DNA of 38,862 nt from Comamonadaceae bacterium (GTDB lineage: Bacteria; Pseudomonadota; Gammaproteobacteria; Burkholderiales; Burkholderiaceae_C), in NCBI GenBank assembly GCA_947450005.1, contig CANFTU010000002.1, positions 1 through 38,862 of the forward strand, in the 5' to 3' direction. Within the stretch, counting starts at the first letter, position 1. Each line of letters starts with the position of its first letter. The notes beneath the pieces were generated by a model. That model was given only the letters and a program-made list of their open reading frames with translations. It was not told where the DNA came from and ran no database searches. The position numbers and the translations under genes were made by a program. This document shows, piece after piece, positions 10,166 through 20,694 of this stretch.

Positions 10166-10237
10166 CCCTCCGACTCCCCTCGCGCTGCATGGCGCACGGT
10201 CGGTGGGTTCAACAACTTAACCCGCGGCTCGATCCGC
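10166..10237 (+). promoter_or_regulatory. Structured rpsA 5' leader (candidate S1 autoregulatory element)
   Basis: CCCTCCGAC (10166-10174) pairs with GTCGGTGGG (10199-10207) with one mismatch and encloses a GCGC/GCGC hairpin. An alternative GGGTT (10205-10209)/AACCC (10219-10223) pairing and a GCGG (10224-10227)/CCGC (10234-10237) hairpin lie just before the ATG. No obvious Shine-Dalgarno. Confidence 0.5.
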
Positions 10238-10245
10238 AAATCTGA

Positions 10246-11922
10246 ATGTCTGAATCTTTCGCAGCCCTGTTTGAAGAGTCACAAAAAGCCTCCGAAACCC
10301 GTATTGGCGAGGTCGTTACCGCCGAAGTCGTTCGCATCGAACACAACTTTGTCGTCGTCAACGCCGGCCTGAAGTCCGAAGCCTACGTTCCCCTTTCTGA
10401 ATTCAAAAGCGATCAGGGCGAACTCGAAGTCCAAGTCGGTGAATTTGTTTCGGTGGCCATCGTGGCCATGGAAAACGGCTACGGCGACACCATCGTCAGC
10501 CGCGATACCGCCAAGCGTTTGGCATCGTGGATGAGCTTGGAAAAATCGCTGGAATCCGGCGAATTTGTGACCGGCACCACCAGCGGCAAAGTCAAAGGCG
10601 GCCTGACCGTGCTGGTCAATGGCATCCGCGCCTTCCTGCCCGGTTCGTTGGTGGACACCCGCCCAACCAAAGATCTGTCGCCATGGGAAAACAAGACCAT
10701 GGAATTCAAGGTCATCAAGCTGGACCGCAAGCGCAACAACGTCGTGCTGTCACGCCGCGCTGTGATCGAAGCGTCGATGGGCGAAGAGCGCGCCAAGCTG
10801 ATGACGACCCTCAAAGAAGGTTCCATCGTGCATGGTGTGGTCAAGAACATCACCGAATACGGTGCGTTTGTGGACCTCGGCGGCATCGACGGCTTGCTGC
10901 ACATCACCGACATGGCCTGGCGCCGTGTTCGTCACCCGTCTGAAGTGGTGACCGCAGGACAAGAAATCACCGCCAAGATCCTGAAGTTCGACACCGAGAA
11001 AAACCGCGTGTCGTTGGGTCTGAAGCAAATGGGCGACGACCCGTGGATGGGCGTGAACCGCCGCTACCCACAGGGTACCCGCATGTTCGGCAAGATCACC
11101 AACATCGCCGACTACGGCGCGTTTGTGGAACTCGAGCCCGGCATCGAAGGTCTGGTGCACGTGTCTGAAATGGACTGGACCAACAAGAACGTGGCACCGA
11201 GCAAGATCGTGGCCCTGGGCGACGAAGTCGAAGTCATGGTCCTGGAAATCGACGAAGACAAGCGCCGCATTTCGCTGGGTATGAAGCAATGCCGTGCCAA
11301 CCCTTGGCAGGAATTTGCGCTCAATACCAAGCGTGGCGACCGCGTCAAAGGCCCGATCAAATCAATCACCGACTTCGGCGTGTTCGTGGGCTTGGCTGCC
11401 GGCATCGACGGCCTGGTACATTTGTCTGATCTGTCCTGGAACGAAACCGGCGAAGCCGCCGTGCGCGAGTTCAAAAAGGGCCAGGAAGTCGAAGCCATCG
11501 TGTTGGCGGTGGATGTGGACCGCGAACGCATTTCGCTGGGCATCAAACAACTCGACTCCGACCCGTTCACGACCTTTGTGTCCATGAACGACAAGGGCCA
11601 GGTCGTGACCGGCAAGGTCAAAACCGTGGACGCCAAGGGAGCCGAGATCGATCTGGGCCAGGACATCATGGCCTACCTGCGCGCCTCTGAGATCAGCCGC
11701 GACCGCGTGGAAGACGCGCGCAACGTGCTCAAAGAGGGTGACGAGATCACCGCAGTCGTGGTGAACGTGGATCGCAAGACCCGCAACATCCAGTTGTCGA
11801 TCAAGGCCAAAGATGCCGCGGACGAGAGCGAAGCCATGGCCTCCCTGAGCCAGAACTCGCGTGAAAACGCGGGAACAACGAGCTTGGGCGCCCTGCTGCG
11901 CGCGAAGTTGGACAACAACTAA
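10246..11922 (+). CDS. rpsA: 30S ribosomal protein S1
   Basis: 558 aa with repeated S1 RNA-binding domains (e.g. [55 protein letters not shown]). Confidence 0.98.
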   Translation: MSESFAALFEESQKASETRIGEVVTAEVVRIEHNFVVVNAGLKSEAYVPLSEFKSDQGELEVQVGEFVSVAIVAMENGYGDTIVSRDTAKRLASWMSLEKSLESGEFVTGTTSGKVKGGLTVLVNGIRAFLPGSLVDTRPTKDLSPWENKTMEFKVIKLDRKRNNVVLSRRAVIEASMGEERAKLMTTLKEGSIVHGVVKNITEYGAFVDLGGIDGLLHITDMAWRRVRHPSEVVTAGQEITAKILKFDTEKNRVSLGLKQMGDDPWMGVNRRYPQGTRMFGKITNIADYGAFVELEPGIEGLVHVSEMDWTNKNVAPSKIVALGDEVEVMVLEIDEDKRRISLGMKQCRANPWQEFALNTKRGDRVKGPIKSITDFGVFVGLAAGIDGLVHLSDLSWNETGEAAVREFKKGQEVEAIVLAVDVDRERISLGIKQLDSDPFTTFVSMNDKGQVVTGKVKTVDAKGAEIDLGQDIMAYLRASEISRDRVEDARNVLKEGDEITAVVVNVDRKTRNIQLSIKAKDAADESEAMASLSQNSRENAGTTSLGALLRAKLDNN

Positions 11923-11950
11923 GCCGCGTCTCACGCGCATGTTGATGCCG

Positions 11951-11993
11951 AACAAGGACCGCGGGTACGCTGCCAGCGGTCCTTGTTTTTTGT
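11951..11993 (+). terminator. Rho-independent terminator after rpsA
   Basis: AACAAGGACCGC (11951-11962) / GCGGTCCTTGTT (11976-11987): perfect 12-bp stem, T-run at the end. Confidence 0.88.
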
Positions 11994-12012
11994 TGCACAC
12001 GGAAACCCTCCC

Positions 12013-12339
12013 ATGACACGCTCTGACCTGGTCGAAGAACTGGCCAGCCGATTCAACCAACTGACACAGCGCGACGCGGAAGCTGCGGTGAAAGCCATTC
12101 TGGATGCCATGAATGACGCGCTGGTGCGCGGACACCGCATCGAGATCCGGGGCTTTGGCAGCTTTAGCGTGAACCGGCGCGCGCCCCGCCAGGGGCGTAA
12201 CCCGCGCAGCGGCGCCAGCGTTGCGGTACCTGAAAAGCGGGTCCCGCACTTCAAACCGGGTAAAGCACTGCGGGAAGCCGTCGACCAGGGGCCCGCCGTC
12301 TCCGACCAGGTCCCCAGCGGGCCTGCGCAACTGAACTGA
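12013..12339 (+). CDS. ihfB: Integration host factor subunit beta
   Basis: [33 protein letters not shown]...[31 protein letters not shown] family fold and signature. Confidence 0.95.
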   Translation: MTRSDLVEELASRFNQLTQRDAEAAVKAILDAMNDALVRGHRIEIRGFGSFSVNRRAPRQGRNPRSGASVAVPEKRVPHFKPGKALREAVDQGPAVSDQVPSGPAQLN

Positions 12340-12408
12340 TTCACGCTTGGCTCCGGACGGGCAAGCGCAATGCCACTGGCTAGAATGGGCCATGCTGGAA
12401 AAACGCCT

Positions 12409-12711
12409 ATGACCCGCATCGCCGCCTACCTGCAATGGTGTCTGAAGGCTGTTGCATTTTTCACTTTTTTTGCCTTTGCCCTGAACAACCAGGGTGACGG
12501 TACCGTGCGCTTCTTTTTTGGCTACGCATGGACAGCACCCATGGTCCTGATCGTGCTGGCGGCTTTTGGAAGCGGTCTGCTTGTCGGCATTTTGGGTATG
12601 GTTCCCCGCTGGTGGACGCAGCGACGCGCTGCAACCCGCGCCGCAAGTCCGGCTGCGGATGTCCCGACTGAACAGAACCTGCCAGGCAACGCCCGCCCCC
12701 ATGGACTTTGA
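12409..12711 (+). CDS. lapA: LapA family protein (DUF1049-type membrane protein)
   Basis: Short two-TM protein between ihfB and lapB; FALNNQGDGTVRFFFGYAW...MVLIVLAAFGSGLLVGILGMVP. Confidence 0.8.
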   Translation: MTRIAAYLQWCLKAVAFFTFFAFALNNQGDGTVRFFFGYAWTAPMVLIVLAAFGSGLLVGILGMVPRWWTQRRAATRAASPAADVPTEQNLPGNARPHGL

Positions 12712-13858
12712 CCCCATACTGGCCCTCTTGGGTCTGCCGCTGGCCTTTGTGCTGGGGTGGTTGGCCTCGCGCTTCGACCTGCGCCAGCTGCGGCTGGACA
12801 ACCGCCAAGCACCCAAAGCGTATTTCAAAGGATTGAACTTTTTGCTCAACGAGCAGCAAGACCAGGCCATTGACGCGTTTATCGAAGCCGTACAAAACGA
12901 CCCGGATACATCCGATCTGCACTTTGCTTTGGGCAACCTGTTTCGCAGGCGCGGCGAATACGAGCGCGCGGTACGGGTACACCAGCACTTGCTCTCACGA
13001 GGCGATTTGGGACAGGATGAACGGCACCGCGCGCAGCATGCGCTGGCGCTGGACTACCTCAAGGCAGGCCTGCTCGACCGCGCTGAAGAGGCGCTGCTCG
13101 CGCTGGAGGGCACACGTTTCGAGGCCGAGGCGCGGCTGGCGCTACTGGCCAATTACGAACGCTCTCGCGATTGGGCGGGCGCGGCCCGGGTCGCGCGCCT
13201 GCTGGAGGGCAGCGACCAAGGGAGCTTCTCCATCCGCCGGGCGCATTACCTGTGTGAGCAAGCAGCAGAGAAAAAGTCCGGCGGCACCGTGGAGCAGGCG
13301 TACGCCCTGCTGCAGGAAGCCATTGTCACGGCACCGGAGGCAGCCCGCGCCCGCATGGCCTTGGCCGAATTGCAGTCCGGCGCAGGCGACTCAAAACGCG
13401 CGTGGGATACCCTGCGCCAGGCGCTGGCGCAGTGCCCGGCCGCAGCGCCGCTGATTGCGCCGGCGCTGGCGCAATCAGCCGTGACGGCGGACCGGGTTGA
13501 ACAAACCCTGGGGGTCCTGGAGGACTGCTACGCCACAACGCCTGCGCTGGACGTGCTCGATGCCATCGTCACCTTGCAAAGCCGGGACCCAGCGCGCCAC
13601 GCGAGCGCCCGAGAGCGCTACGCGCTGCATCTGGAAAAAGAACCCTCGCTGGTGGCTGCGGCCAAATGGATTGCGGGCGAAGTACTCTCCAAAGAGCAAT
13701 TCCATCCGCATGTCCAGCGCGCGCTGGATCATGCGGTGAAACCCCTTTCGCGCTACCGCTGCATGGCCTGCGGGTTTGAGGCTACGCGCTACTTCTGGCA
13801 ATGTCCAGGGTGCCAGGCATGGGACAGCTACCCGGCGCGCCGCATCGAAGAACTGTGA
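12701..13858 (+). CDS. lapB: Lipopolysaccharide assembly protein LapB (TPR plus C-terminal rubredoxin-like metal site)
   Basis: N-terminal TM anchor MDFDPILALLGLPLAFVLGWLASRFD, TPR repeats, C-terminal YRCMACGFEATRYFWQCPGCQAWDSYPARR (two CxxC). Confidence 0.92.
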   Translation: MDFDPILALLGLPLAFVLGWLASRFDLRQLRLDNRQAPKAYFKGLNFLLNEQQDQAIDAFIEAVQNDPDTSDLHFALGNLFRRRGEYERAVRVHQHLLSRGDLGQDERHRAQHALALDYLKAGLLDRAEEALLALEGTRFEAEARLALLANYERSRDWAGAARVARLLEGSDQGSFSIRRAHYLCEQAAEKKSGGTVEQAYALLQEAIVTAPEAARARMALAELQSGAGDSKRAWDTLRQALAQCPAAAPLIAPALAQSAVTADRVEQTLGVLEDCYATTPALDVLDAIVTLQSRDPARHASARERYALHLEKEPSLVAAAKWIAGEVLSKEQFHPHVQRALDHAVKPLSRYRCMACGFEATRYFWQCPGCQAWDSYPARRIEEL

Positions 13859-13866
13859 ACTCCGCT

Positions 13867-14814
13867 ATGGTTATGAGCCCTACCCCCCTCCCCTCGGCCG
13901 CCCGTATCGCGGCATCGCGCGTGCTGGTTGTCGGCGACGTGATGCTGGACCGCTACTGGTTTGGCGCGGTTGACCGCATCTCACCCGAAGCACCGGTGCC
14001 TGTGGTTCGGATCACCCGCGAAGAAGAGCGCAGCGGGGGCGCTGCCAACGTGGCGCACAACGTTGCTGCGCTCGGTGCCCAGGCGGGCCTGCTCAGCGTG
14101 GTGGGGGACGATGACGCCAGTCGCCGCCTGGAAGCGCTGATGGCAACAACCGGTATCACAACCCACTTCGCGCGCGACCCCGACTTGAAGACCACGGTGA
14201 AGTTGCGGGTCATTGGACGCCAGCAACAACTGATCCGCCTCGACTTCGAAAACACCCCCCGCTCCGAACTACTGGCCAACCAAACCACCCGATTGGAAGA
14301 ATTGGCCCCGGGCTGCGGTGCCGTCTTGTTTTCAGACTACGGTAAAGGGGGCCTGGGGCATGTGGCCGACATGATTGCGCTGGCCCGCACACTGCGCATA
14401 CCGGCTCTGGTAGACCCCAAAGGCACCGACTATGCAAGCTACCAGGGCGCAACGCTGATCACGCCCAACCGCGCCGAACTGCAACAGGTGGTCGGCGCCT
14501 GGAAGGACGAAGGGGAATTGCGGTCCAAAGCGCAGGCCCTGCGCGAGCAGCTGCATCTGGACGCGATACTGCTCACCCGCAGCGAAGAAGGTATGACACT
14601 GTATGACGCGGCGGGCGAACTCAGCATCGGCGCCCAGGCGCGCGAAGTGTTTGACGTCACCGGAGCCGGCGATACGGTGATTGCGGCGATGGGAACGCTG
14701 ATCGCCGCAGGATTGACGCCGCGCGAAGCTCTGCCCTGGGCCAACAAATCGGGCGGAATCGTGGTGGGTAAATTCGGCACCGCTTCGGTGTCTTACCAGG
14801 AGTTGGCGGCATGA
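13867..14814 (+). CDS. rfaE1: D-glycero-beta-D-manno-heptose-7-phosphate kinase (RfaE domain I only)
   Basis: PfkB-family kinase: [61 protein letters not shown]. Ends without an adenylyltransferase domain. Confidence 0.92.
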   Translation: MVMSPTPLPSAARIAASRVLVVGDVMLDRYWFGAVDRISPEAPVPVVRITREEERSGGAANVAHNVAALGAQAGLLSVVGDDDASRRLEALMATTGITTHFARDPDLKTTVKLRVIGRQQQLIRLDFENTPRSELLANQTTRLEELAPGCGAVLFSDYGKGGLGHVADMIALARTLRIPALVDPKGTDYASYQGATLITPNRAELQQVVGAWKDEGELRSKAQALREQLHLDAILLTRSEEGMTLYDAAGELSIGAQAREVFDVTGAGDTVIAAMGTLIAAGLTPREALPWANKSGGIVVGKFGTASVSYQELAA

Positions 14815-15818
14815 CGCGGATCGTGGTTACCGGAGCAGCCGGCTTCATCGGCAGCAACATCATCCAGGGCTTGAATGCCCGTGGCATCAAGAACATCATC
14901 GCCGTCGACGACCTGACCCAGGGCGACAAGTTTCGTAACCTGGTAGACCTGTCGATCAGCGACTACGTGGATGCTGCAGATTTTTATAGCGCATTCGCAC
15001 AAGGGCATTTCGGCCAGGTCGAGGCGGTGTTCCATGAGGGCGCCTGCAGCGACACGATGGAACACAACGGCAAGTTCATGATGGCCAACAACTACGCCGT
15101 CTCACTCCAATTGTTCGAAGCCGCGCAAGCGCGCAAGACGCGACTGTTTTATGCCTCGTCAGCGGCTACCTACGGCGGCTCCAGCGTCTTTGCGGAGGAC
15201 CCGGAACATGAAGCACCGCTGAACGTCTACGGTTACTCCAAGCTGCTGTTCGACCAAAAAATGCGCGTCTCGCTGGGCCAGCATTTTGAGCGTGCCCACA
15301 CGCAAGTGGTGGGCTTCCGCTACTTCAATGTCTACGGCCCGCGTGAACAGCACAAAGGCAGAATGGCCAGCGTCGCATTCCACCAATTCAACCAATTCCG
15401 AACAGACGGCTGCGTCAAATTATTCGCAGATTACGGCGGTTACGCCGCGGGCGAGCAAATGCGTGACTTTGTCTTTGTGGACGACGTGGTAGCTGTCAAC
15501 CTCTGGTTTTTCGACAACCCGGCCAAGAGTGGCTTGTTCAACCTGGGCACGGGTCGCGCACAACCCTTTAACGATGTGGCTTATGCGGTGGTCAACAGCG
15601 CACGGGCTGCGCGCGGAGAGTCCGCTTTGACGCTGCCCGACATGGTTGCAAAGGGTCTGATCACCTACATTCCCTTCCCCGATGCCCTGCGCGGCAAATA
15701 CCAGTGTTTCACCCAGGCGGACCTTGGTGCGCTGCGCAGCAGCGGGTGCGACCATGTGTTTTCGGATGTCGCGCAAGGTGTTGCGGCGTACGCGCATCGC
15801 CTGCCGGGCAGTGCCTGA
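14811..15818 (+). CDS. rfaD: ADP-L-glycero-D-manno-heptose 6-epimerase
   Basis: [72 protein letters not shown] overlap with rfaE1. Confidence 0.95.
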   Translation: MTRIVVTGAAGFIGSNIIQGLNARGIKNIIAVDDLTQGDKFRNLVDLSISDYVDAADFYSAFAQGHFGQVEAVFHEGACSDTMEHNGKFMMANNYAVSLQLFEAAQARKTRLFYASSAATYGGSSVFAEDPEHEAPLNVYGYSKLLFDQKMRVSLGQHFERAHTQVVGFRYFNVYGPREQHKGRMASVAFHQFNQFRTDGCVKLFADYGGYAAGEQMRDFVFVDDVVAVNLWFFDNPAKSGLFNLGTGRAQPFNDVAYAVVNSARAARGESALTLPDMVAKGLITYIPFPDALRGKYQCFTQADLGALRSSGCDHVFSDVAQGVAAYAHRLPGSA

Positions 15819-15839
15819 GGGTATTGTGAGCAGCTGATC

Positions 15840-16163
15840 ATGGCACCAGTAACAGCACCAGGCCCATGCTACATGCACACCGTTCAGGGGCGCACCGCCA
15901 GGTTTTTCGCTGGGGCTGCCCTCGCACTTGCAACCGGGCTGTGCATGGCAATCGACATCAACGACGCGAATGAGGCAGAGCTCGACAGCATCCGGGGCTT
16001 CGGTCCACCAACCACCGCACGTATCCTGCAGGAACGCGCCAAAGCGCCGTTCAGTAACTGGGCGGATTTGATGCGCCGCGTCAAAGGTATCAAAGACGCC
16101 CGCGCACGGCAACTCTCCCAAGAAGGTTTGACCGTCAACGGCCAAGCCTATCCGGCACCATGA
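15840..16163 (+). CDS. ComEA-like helix-hairpin-helix protein (secreted or membrane-anchored)
   Basis: Hydrophobic N-terminus (FFAGAALALATGLCMA), then IDINDANEAELDSIRGFGPPTTARILQERAKAPFSNWADLMRRVKGI (HhH). The start may instead be ATG 15873. Confidence 0.8.
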   Translation: MAPVTAPGPCYMHTVQGRTARFFAGAALALATGLCMAIDINDANEAELDSIRGFGPPTTARILQERAKAPFSNWADLMRRVKGIKDARARQLSQEGLTVNGQAYPAP

Positions 16164-16573
16164 CCGCAGTTCTCGCGATCTGCCTGGGTGCCTGCGTCGG
16201 TGCGGTGATGCGTTGGCAACTCGGCCTCTGGCTTAACCAGCCGCCGCCCATGGAGGGGGGAGACCCCGCGCTGGCCGGGCACTACCTGCCCTGGGGCACG
16301 CTGGCAGCCAACCTCCTAGGCGGCTATCTGGTGGGCGTGTGTGTGGCGTTTTTTCAGACGCTGCCCGACCTGGATCCCTTGTGGCGACTGGCGCTGGTCA
16401 CCGGATTTCTGGGCGCCTTGACCACCTTCTCGAGCTTCTCAGCGGAAGTGGTCACCATGTTGGGCCAGCAACGCTATGTACTGGCACTCGGGACCGCCGC
16501 CATCCACCTGCTGGGGTCGCTGACCTTGACAGTAGCGGGCATGCGAACGGTGGACTTGCTCAACGGCCGCTGA
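16160..16573 (+). CDS. crcB: Fluoride efflux channel CrcB
   Basis: 137 aa; four hydrophobic segments; GTLAANLLGGYLVGV and TGFLGALTTFSSFSAEV are CrcB/Fluc signatures. ATGA overlap with the comEA-like gene. Confidence 0.92.
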   Translation: MTAVLAICLGACVGAVMRWQLGLWLNQPPPMEGGDPALAGHYLPWGTLAANLLGGYLVGVCVAFFQTLPDLDPLWRLALVTGFLGALTTFSSFSAEVVTMLGQQRYVLALGTAAIHLLGSLTLTVAGMRTVDLLNGR

Positions 16574-16602
16574 AAGCCACCGGACCCACAGGCCGGCACA
16601 AC

Positions 16603-17082
16603 CTATTGCATCGGCCCTTTGAGACTTTCCGGCAAAACAAAAGGCATGACTTGCACGCCCTCCTCCAGCAGATCGCGGGTCTGCTGCGGTGTGGCCTGGC
16701 CACGGATGGCACGGGCTTCTGATTCGCCGTAGTGAATTTTGCGGGCTTCTTCGGCGAAGCGGTTGCCCACATCCTGGGTTTGCTCCAGCAGGGCTTTGGC
16801 CATGCGCAGCAGCGACTGGGTGATCTCATTTTGTAGCGGCGCCAGCGCCACGTCGCTGGAAGCGGAAACTGCCGGTAGTGCCCCATCGCTTGATTCAGGC
16901 GGAGGGTTCTGCGAACGACCGAGATTCAAGCGGGGCGCACTGAGCATTTTTTCTACCTGTGCGTCCCCGCACACGGGACATTGCACCAACCGGCGCGCCA
17001 ACTGATCCACAAAATCCGCTTCGCTGCCAAACCAGCCTTCAAAGCTGTGGTGCGCAGAACACTGCAAATCAAAGACTTTCAT
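16603..17082 (-). CDS. DUF1178-like zinc-ribbon protein of unknown function
   Basis: MKVFDLQCSAHHSFEGWFGSEADFVDQLARRLVQCPVCGD: typical DUF1178 N-terminus with C..H..CPVC. Start corrected to 17082; ATGA overlap with the NUDIX gene stop. Confidence 0.85.
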   Translation of the reverse strand: MKVFDLQCSAHHSFEGWFGSEADFVDQLARRLVQCPVCGDAQVEKMLSAPRLNLGRSQNPPPESSDGALPAVSASSDVALAPLQNEITQSLLRMAKALLEQTQDVGNRFAEEARKIHYGESEARAIRGQATPQQTRDLLEEGVQVMPFVLPESLKGPMQ

Positions 17083-17654
17083 ACCGGCTGCCAGTTCAGC
17101 TGCACACGACCACCCAAGACGTTTTGCAACCACAGTAGGCAGCACAGCGTCTTGCCATCGGTGATCAGACCCTGGGCACACCAGTCCCACATCGCATCGG
17201 GGGTGGCGGTAAAGACTTCCAGAAATTCGCCCGGATCCAGCGCCGCAGGACCCGCTTGCACACCGCGCGCGAACCAGATGTCGATATGTTCTGTGGAATA
17301 GGCAATCGTAGGGTGCATCACACCGGCAAAGGCCCACTCGTTCGCGGTGTATCCCGTCTCTTCACGCAGCTCGCGTTGCGCACACAGGAGCGAATCCTCG
17401 CCTTGCTCGAGCTTCCCCGCTGGAAACTCAATCAATACACGGTCAAGCGGGTAGCGAAACTGCCGCTCCAGCACCACGCGCAGGCCGCCGGCCGCATCAA
17501 CCAAAAGCGGGACCACCACAACGGCGCCGGGGTGAACGATGTATTCGCGGGTCGCCGTGCTGTTATCCGGCAGGGCAATGTGGTCACGGCGGACATGCAG
17601 GAAATTGCCGTCGTAGACCGACTCCGAATTCAACTTGCGCTCGCGCAGGTCCAC
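17079..17654 (-). CDS. NUDIX hydrolase (ADP-ribose pyrophosphatase-like)
   Basis: Nudix box GKLEQGEDSLLCAQRELREETGY (GX5EX7REUXEEXGU) at about 17349-17417. Confidence 0.93.
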   Translation of the reverse strand: MDLRERKLNSESVYDGNFLHVRRDHIALPDNSTATREYIVHPGAVVVVPLLVDAAGGLRVVLERQFRYPLDRVLIEFPAGKLEQGEDSLLCAQRELREETGYTANEWAFAGVMHPTIAYSTEHIDIWFARGVQAGPAALDPGEFLEVFTATPDAMWDWCAQGLITDGKTLCCLLWLQNVLGGRVQLNWQPV

Positions 17655-17694
17655 AGTTGGCGTCAGAATCAGACCGTGACCCCTGGGCCGGGGC

Positions 17695-19182
17695 TCAGGT
17701 ACCCATCATCTGCAAAATCGATTCCGCGCACAGCGTCATCAGTCCGCCAGGCAACAAGCCCAGCAGCAGCAGCAGCAAAGCGTTCAAGGATAAGACCATC
17801 CGCACGTCGCGCGGCGCACGCACCGTGGTGATGGAGATCGGCGCGTCGAAATACATGACTTTGACTACGCGCAGGTAATAAAAAGCGCCTACCAAGGACA
17901 TCAGGACGGCAAATACGGCCAATCCGATGTGCACGCTGCCGCCCGCTAAAACCAAGGCTTGCAAAACCGACAGCTTGGCAAAAAACCCGACCATGGGAGG
18001 AATGCCGGCCAGAGAGAACATGCACAAGGCCATCACCCCGGCGTACAAAGGGCTGCGCTGATTCAAGCCGGCAAAGTCGGCAATTTCTTCGCTCTCAAAT
18101 CCTTCTGCCGACAACAGCATGATGATGCCGAAGGTGGCCAAGGTCGTGAGCACGTAGGTGATGACGTAGAACATGGCCGAGCTGTAGGCGTTCGCGGCCG
18201 CCACCGCGTCACCGTCGACCACGCCCGATAGCAAGCCCAGAAGGATGAAGCCCACTTGCGAAATCGTGGAGTACGCCAGCATCCGCTTGATATTGGTCTG
18301 CGCAATGGCTGCGAAATTACCGATAAACAGTGACGCGATGGACAAGACCATGAGCATTTGCTGCCAGTCCAAAGCCAGCGGCAAAAGACCTTCCACCAAC
18401 AAGCGTATGACCATTGCAAATGCAGCAAGCTTCGGGGCGCCTGCAATCATCAGAGTGACGCCGGTCGGCGCGCCCTGGTACACATCGGGCACCCACATAT
18501 GGAAGGGCACGGCGCCAAGCTTGAAGGCCAACCCGGCCACAATGAAAACGAGACCGAAGACAAGCACCCGGTGCTGAATGTGGCCCGCCACAATGGCCTG
18601 GTGAATCATCGTGATATCCAGCGTACCGGTGGCGCCATACAGCATCGACATGCCGTAGAGCAAGAACCCCGACGCCATGGCCCCTAAGACAAAGTATTTC
18701 ATCGCGGCTTCAGTCGCTTGCGCCTTGTCGCGCCGCAAAGCGACCAACGCATAGCTGGACAAGGTGAGCAACTCTAACCCCAGGTAGATGATCAGCAGGT
18801 TGTTACCCGAAATCATCACAAACATACCGAGCAAACCGAACAAACTCAGGGTGAACAACTCGCCACCGCGCAACATGTCACGCGAGAGCGCATAGGGCCG
18901 CGCATACACCAGACTCACAATCACGGCCAAACTGGCGAAACACTTGAGCCAGGCACTCATGCTGTCGCTGACCACCATATTCGAAAAGCCGTACAAGGTG
19001 AATCCGGACGCGCCGAAAAATGCCTCAATCGCTGCGATGCACAGCAAAGACAGAACGGACAGCACATAGGTCAGCGTACGCAGCGGGGACTTCACACCGA
19101 GATCCACAATGGCAATCACGCAGGCCATGACCAGCAGCAAAGCCTCAGGGAAAATTACAATCCAACTGGCTTGGTCAATCAT
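17695..19182 (-). CDS. nuoN: NADH-quinone oxidoreductase subunit N
   Basis: 495-aa polytopic protein with the NuoN motif [23 protein letters not shown]; last nuo gene in transcriptional order. Confidence 0.96.
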   Translation of the reverse strand: MIDQASWIVIFPEALLLVMACVIAIVDLGVKSPLRTLTYVLSVLSLLCIAAIEAFFGASGFTLYGFSNMVVSDSMSAWLKCFASLAVIVSLVYARPYALSRDMLRGGELFTLSLFGLLGMFVMISGNNLLIIYLGLELLTLSSYALVALRRDKAQATEAAMKYFVLGAMASGFLLYGMSMLYGATGTLDITMIHQAIVAGHIQHRVLVFGLVFIVAGLAFKLGAVPFHMWVPDVYQGAPTGVTLMIAGAPKLAAFAMVIRLLVEGLLPLALDWQQMLMVLSIASLFIGNFAAIAQTNIKRMLAYSTISQVGFILLGLLSGVVDGDAVAAANAYSSAMFYVITYVLTTLATFGIIMLLSAEGFESEEIADFAGLNQRSPLYAGVMALCMFSLAGIPPMVGFFAKLSVLQALVLAGGSVHIGLAVFAVLMSLVGAFYYLRVVKVMYFDAPISITTVRAPRDVRMVLSLNALLLLLLGLLPGGLMTLCAESILQMMGT

Positions 19183-19192
19183 GCTGTGTCTC

Positions 19193-20683
19193 TCAATTCA
19201 GTGGCACTGCGGCAATTTTGGACACCGACACATGCTGCAACAGCGCGGCTACCGAGGCGTCCATCACATCGGTGAAGGGCTTGGGATAAATGCCCATACC
19301 GAGCACCGCGAAGGCCAAAAGGCCCATCACCAGGAATTCGCGTGCACCAATATCCTCTAGTGCTGCCACTTTGGCGTTTGCCACAGGCCCCAGGTACACC
19401 CGCTTGAACATCCACAGGGTATATGCGGCACCGAAAATCAAGGCGCTGGCGGCACCAAAACCAACCCAGAAGTTCGCTTTGACGGCTGCCAGAATGACCA
19501 TCCACTCGCCCACAAAACCTGCCGTGGCGGGGAGTCCGCAATTAGCCATGGCGAACAGAAGCGCGAAGGCCGCAAATTTAGGCATGGTGTTGACCACGCC
19601 GCCGTAGGAACCAATCTCGCGTGAGTGCACCCGGTCGTACAACACGCCAATGCACAGAAACATGGCCGCTGATACAAAACCATGCGCGATCATCTGCACC
19701 AAGCCGCCTGAGACACCCAAATCACTGAAGATAAAAAATCCCAGCGTGACAAAGCCCATGTGCGCGACAGATGAATAGGCGACCAGCTTTTTCATATCCT
19801 GCTGGACCATGGCAACCAAGCCCACATAGACCACCGCAATCAGCGACAGTGTGACCATGAGACCGGCCCACTCATGTGCCGCGTCGGGCGCAATCGGCAA
19901 GGAAAAGCGCAAGAACCCGTAAGCCCCGAGCTTCAGCATGATTGCAGCCAACACTGCCGAACCGCCGGTGGGGGCCTCCACGTGCACATCGGGCAACCAA
20001 GTGTGTACCGGCCACATCGGCACCTTGACCGCAAAGGCCGCCAGAAAAGCAAAGAACAAAAAGCTTTGTTCGCCCCTGGACAACGGCAGTGCATGCCAGG
20101 TGGCGATGTCAAAACTTCCTGCCGTCTGGATGTACAAATAAATCAGCGCAACCAGCGTCAGCAGTGAGCCCAGTAAGGTGTACAGAAAAAATTTGAACGC
20201 CGCGTAGATTTTGTTCGGCCCGCCCCAGATCCCGATGATCAGGTACATGGGGATCAGCGTCGCCTCGAAGAACACATAAAACAGCATGCCATCGAGCGCG
20301 CAAAACACCCCGATCATCAAGCCGGACAAAATCAAAAATGCCGCCATGTACTGCTGCACCTTGGCGGTAATCGACTCCCAGCTGGCGATGACCACCACCA
20401 GATTGATGAAGGCTGTCAGCACCACAAACCACAGCGAAATTCCATCCACACCCAAGTGGTAATTGACATTAAAACGCTCGATCCAGGGTAGGTTCTCTAC
20501 GAATTGCATCGCCGCGCTGGCGTTATCAAATTGCGCGTAAATCGGCAGCGTGGCCAGCAAACCCGCGACAGCGCCAACCAACGCAATCCAGCGCGTGGCG
20601 TACACCTGGTCGTCCCGCCCAAAGGCCAGCAGGACCAAACCGAAGGCTATCGGGGTCCAGACGGCAAGGCTCAAAAGTCCCAT
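19193..20683 (-). CDS. nuoM: NADH-quinone oxidoreductase subunit M
   Basis: Polytopic; [75 protein letters not shown]. Start corrected from 20848 to 20683. Confidence 0.96.
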   Translation of the reverse strand: MGLLSLAVWTPIAFGLVLLAFGRDDQVYATRWIALVGAVAGLLATLPIYAQFDNASAAMQFVENLPWIERFNVNYHLGVDGISLWFVVLTAFINLVVVIASWESITAKVQQYMAAFLILSGLMIGVFCALDGMLFYVFFEATLIPMYLIIGIWGGPNKIYAAFKFFLYTLLGSLLTLVALIYLYIQTAGSFDIATWHALPLSRGEQSFLFFAFLAAFAVKVPMWPVHTWLPDVHVEAPTGGSAVLAAIMLKLGAYGFLRFSLPIAPDAAHEWAGLMVTLSLIAVVYVGLVAMVQQDMKKLVAYSSVAHMGFVTLGFFIFSDLGVSGGLVQMIAHGFVSAAMFLCIGVLYDRVHSREIGSYGGVVNTMPKFAAFALLFAMANCGLPATAGFVGEWMVILAAVKANFWVGFGAASALIFGAAYTLWMFKRVYLGPVANAKVAALEDIGAREFLVMGLLAFAVLGMGIYPKPFTDVMDASVAALLQHVSVSKIAAVPLN

Positions 20684-20694
20684 GGGCAGATTCC

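Noticed and set aside
12381-12386. TAGAAT -10-like element upstream of lapA
   Set aside because: No convincing -35 box at 16-18 bp; one hexamer is too weak to call.
11362-12936. 524-aa minus-strand ORF antisense to rpsA, ihfB and lapA
   Set aside because: Same mirror-frame artefact: rpsA, ihfB and lapA share the same register, so avoidance of TTA/CTA/TCA keeps the antisense frame open. No domain, and it runs through a strong terminator.
16574-16602. Terminator in the convergent crcB/DUF1178 gap
   Set aside because: Only a weak CCGG/CCGG pairing in 29 nt with no T-run; not supportable by eye.
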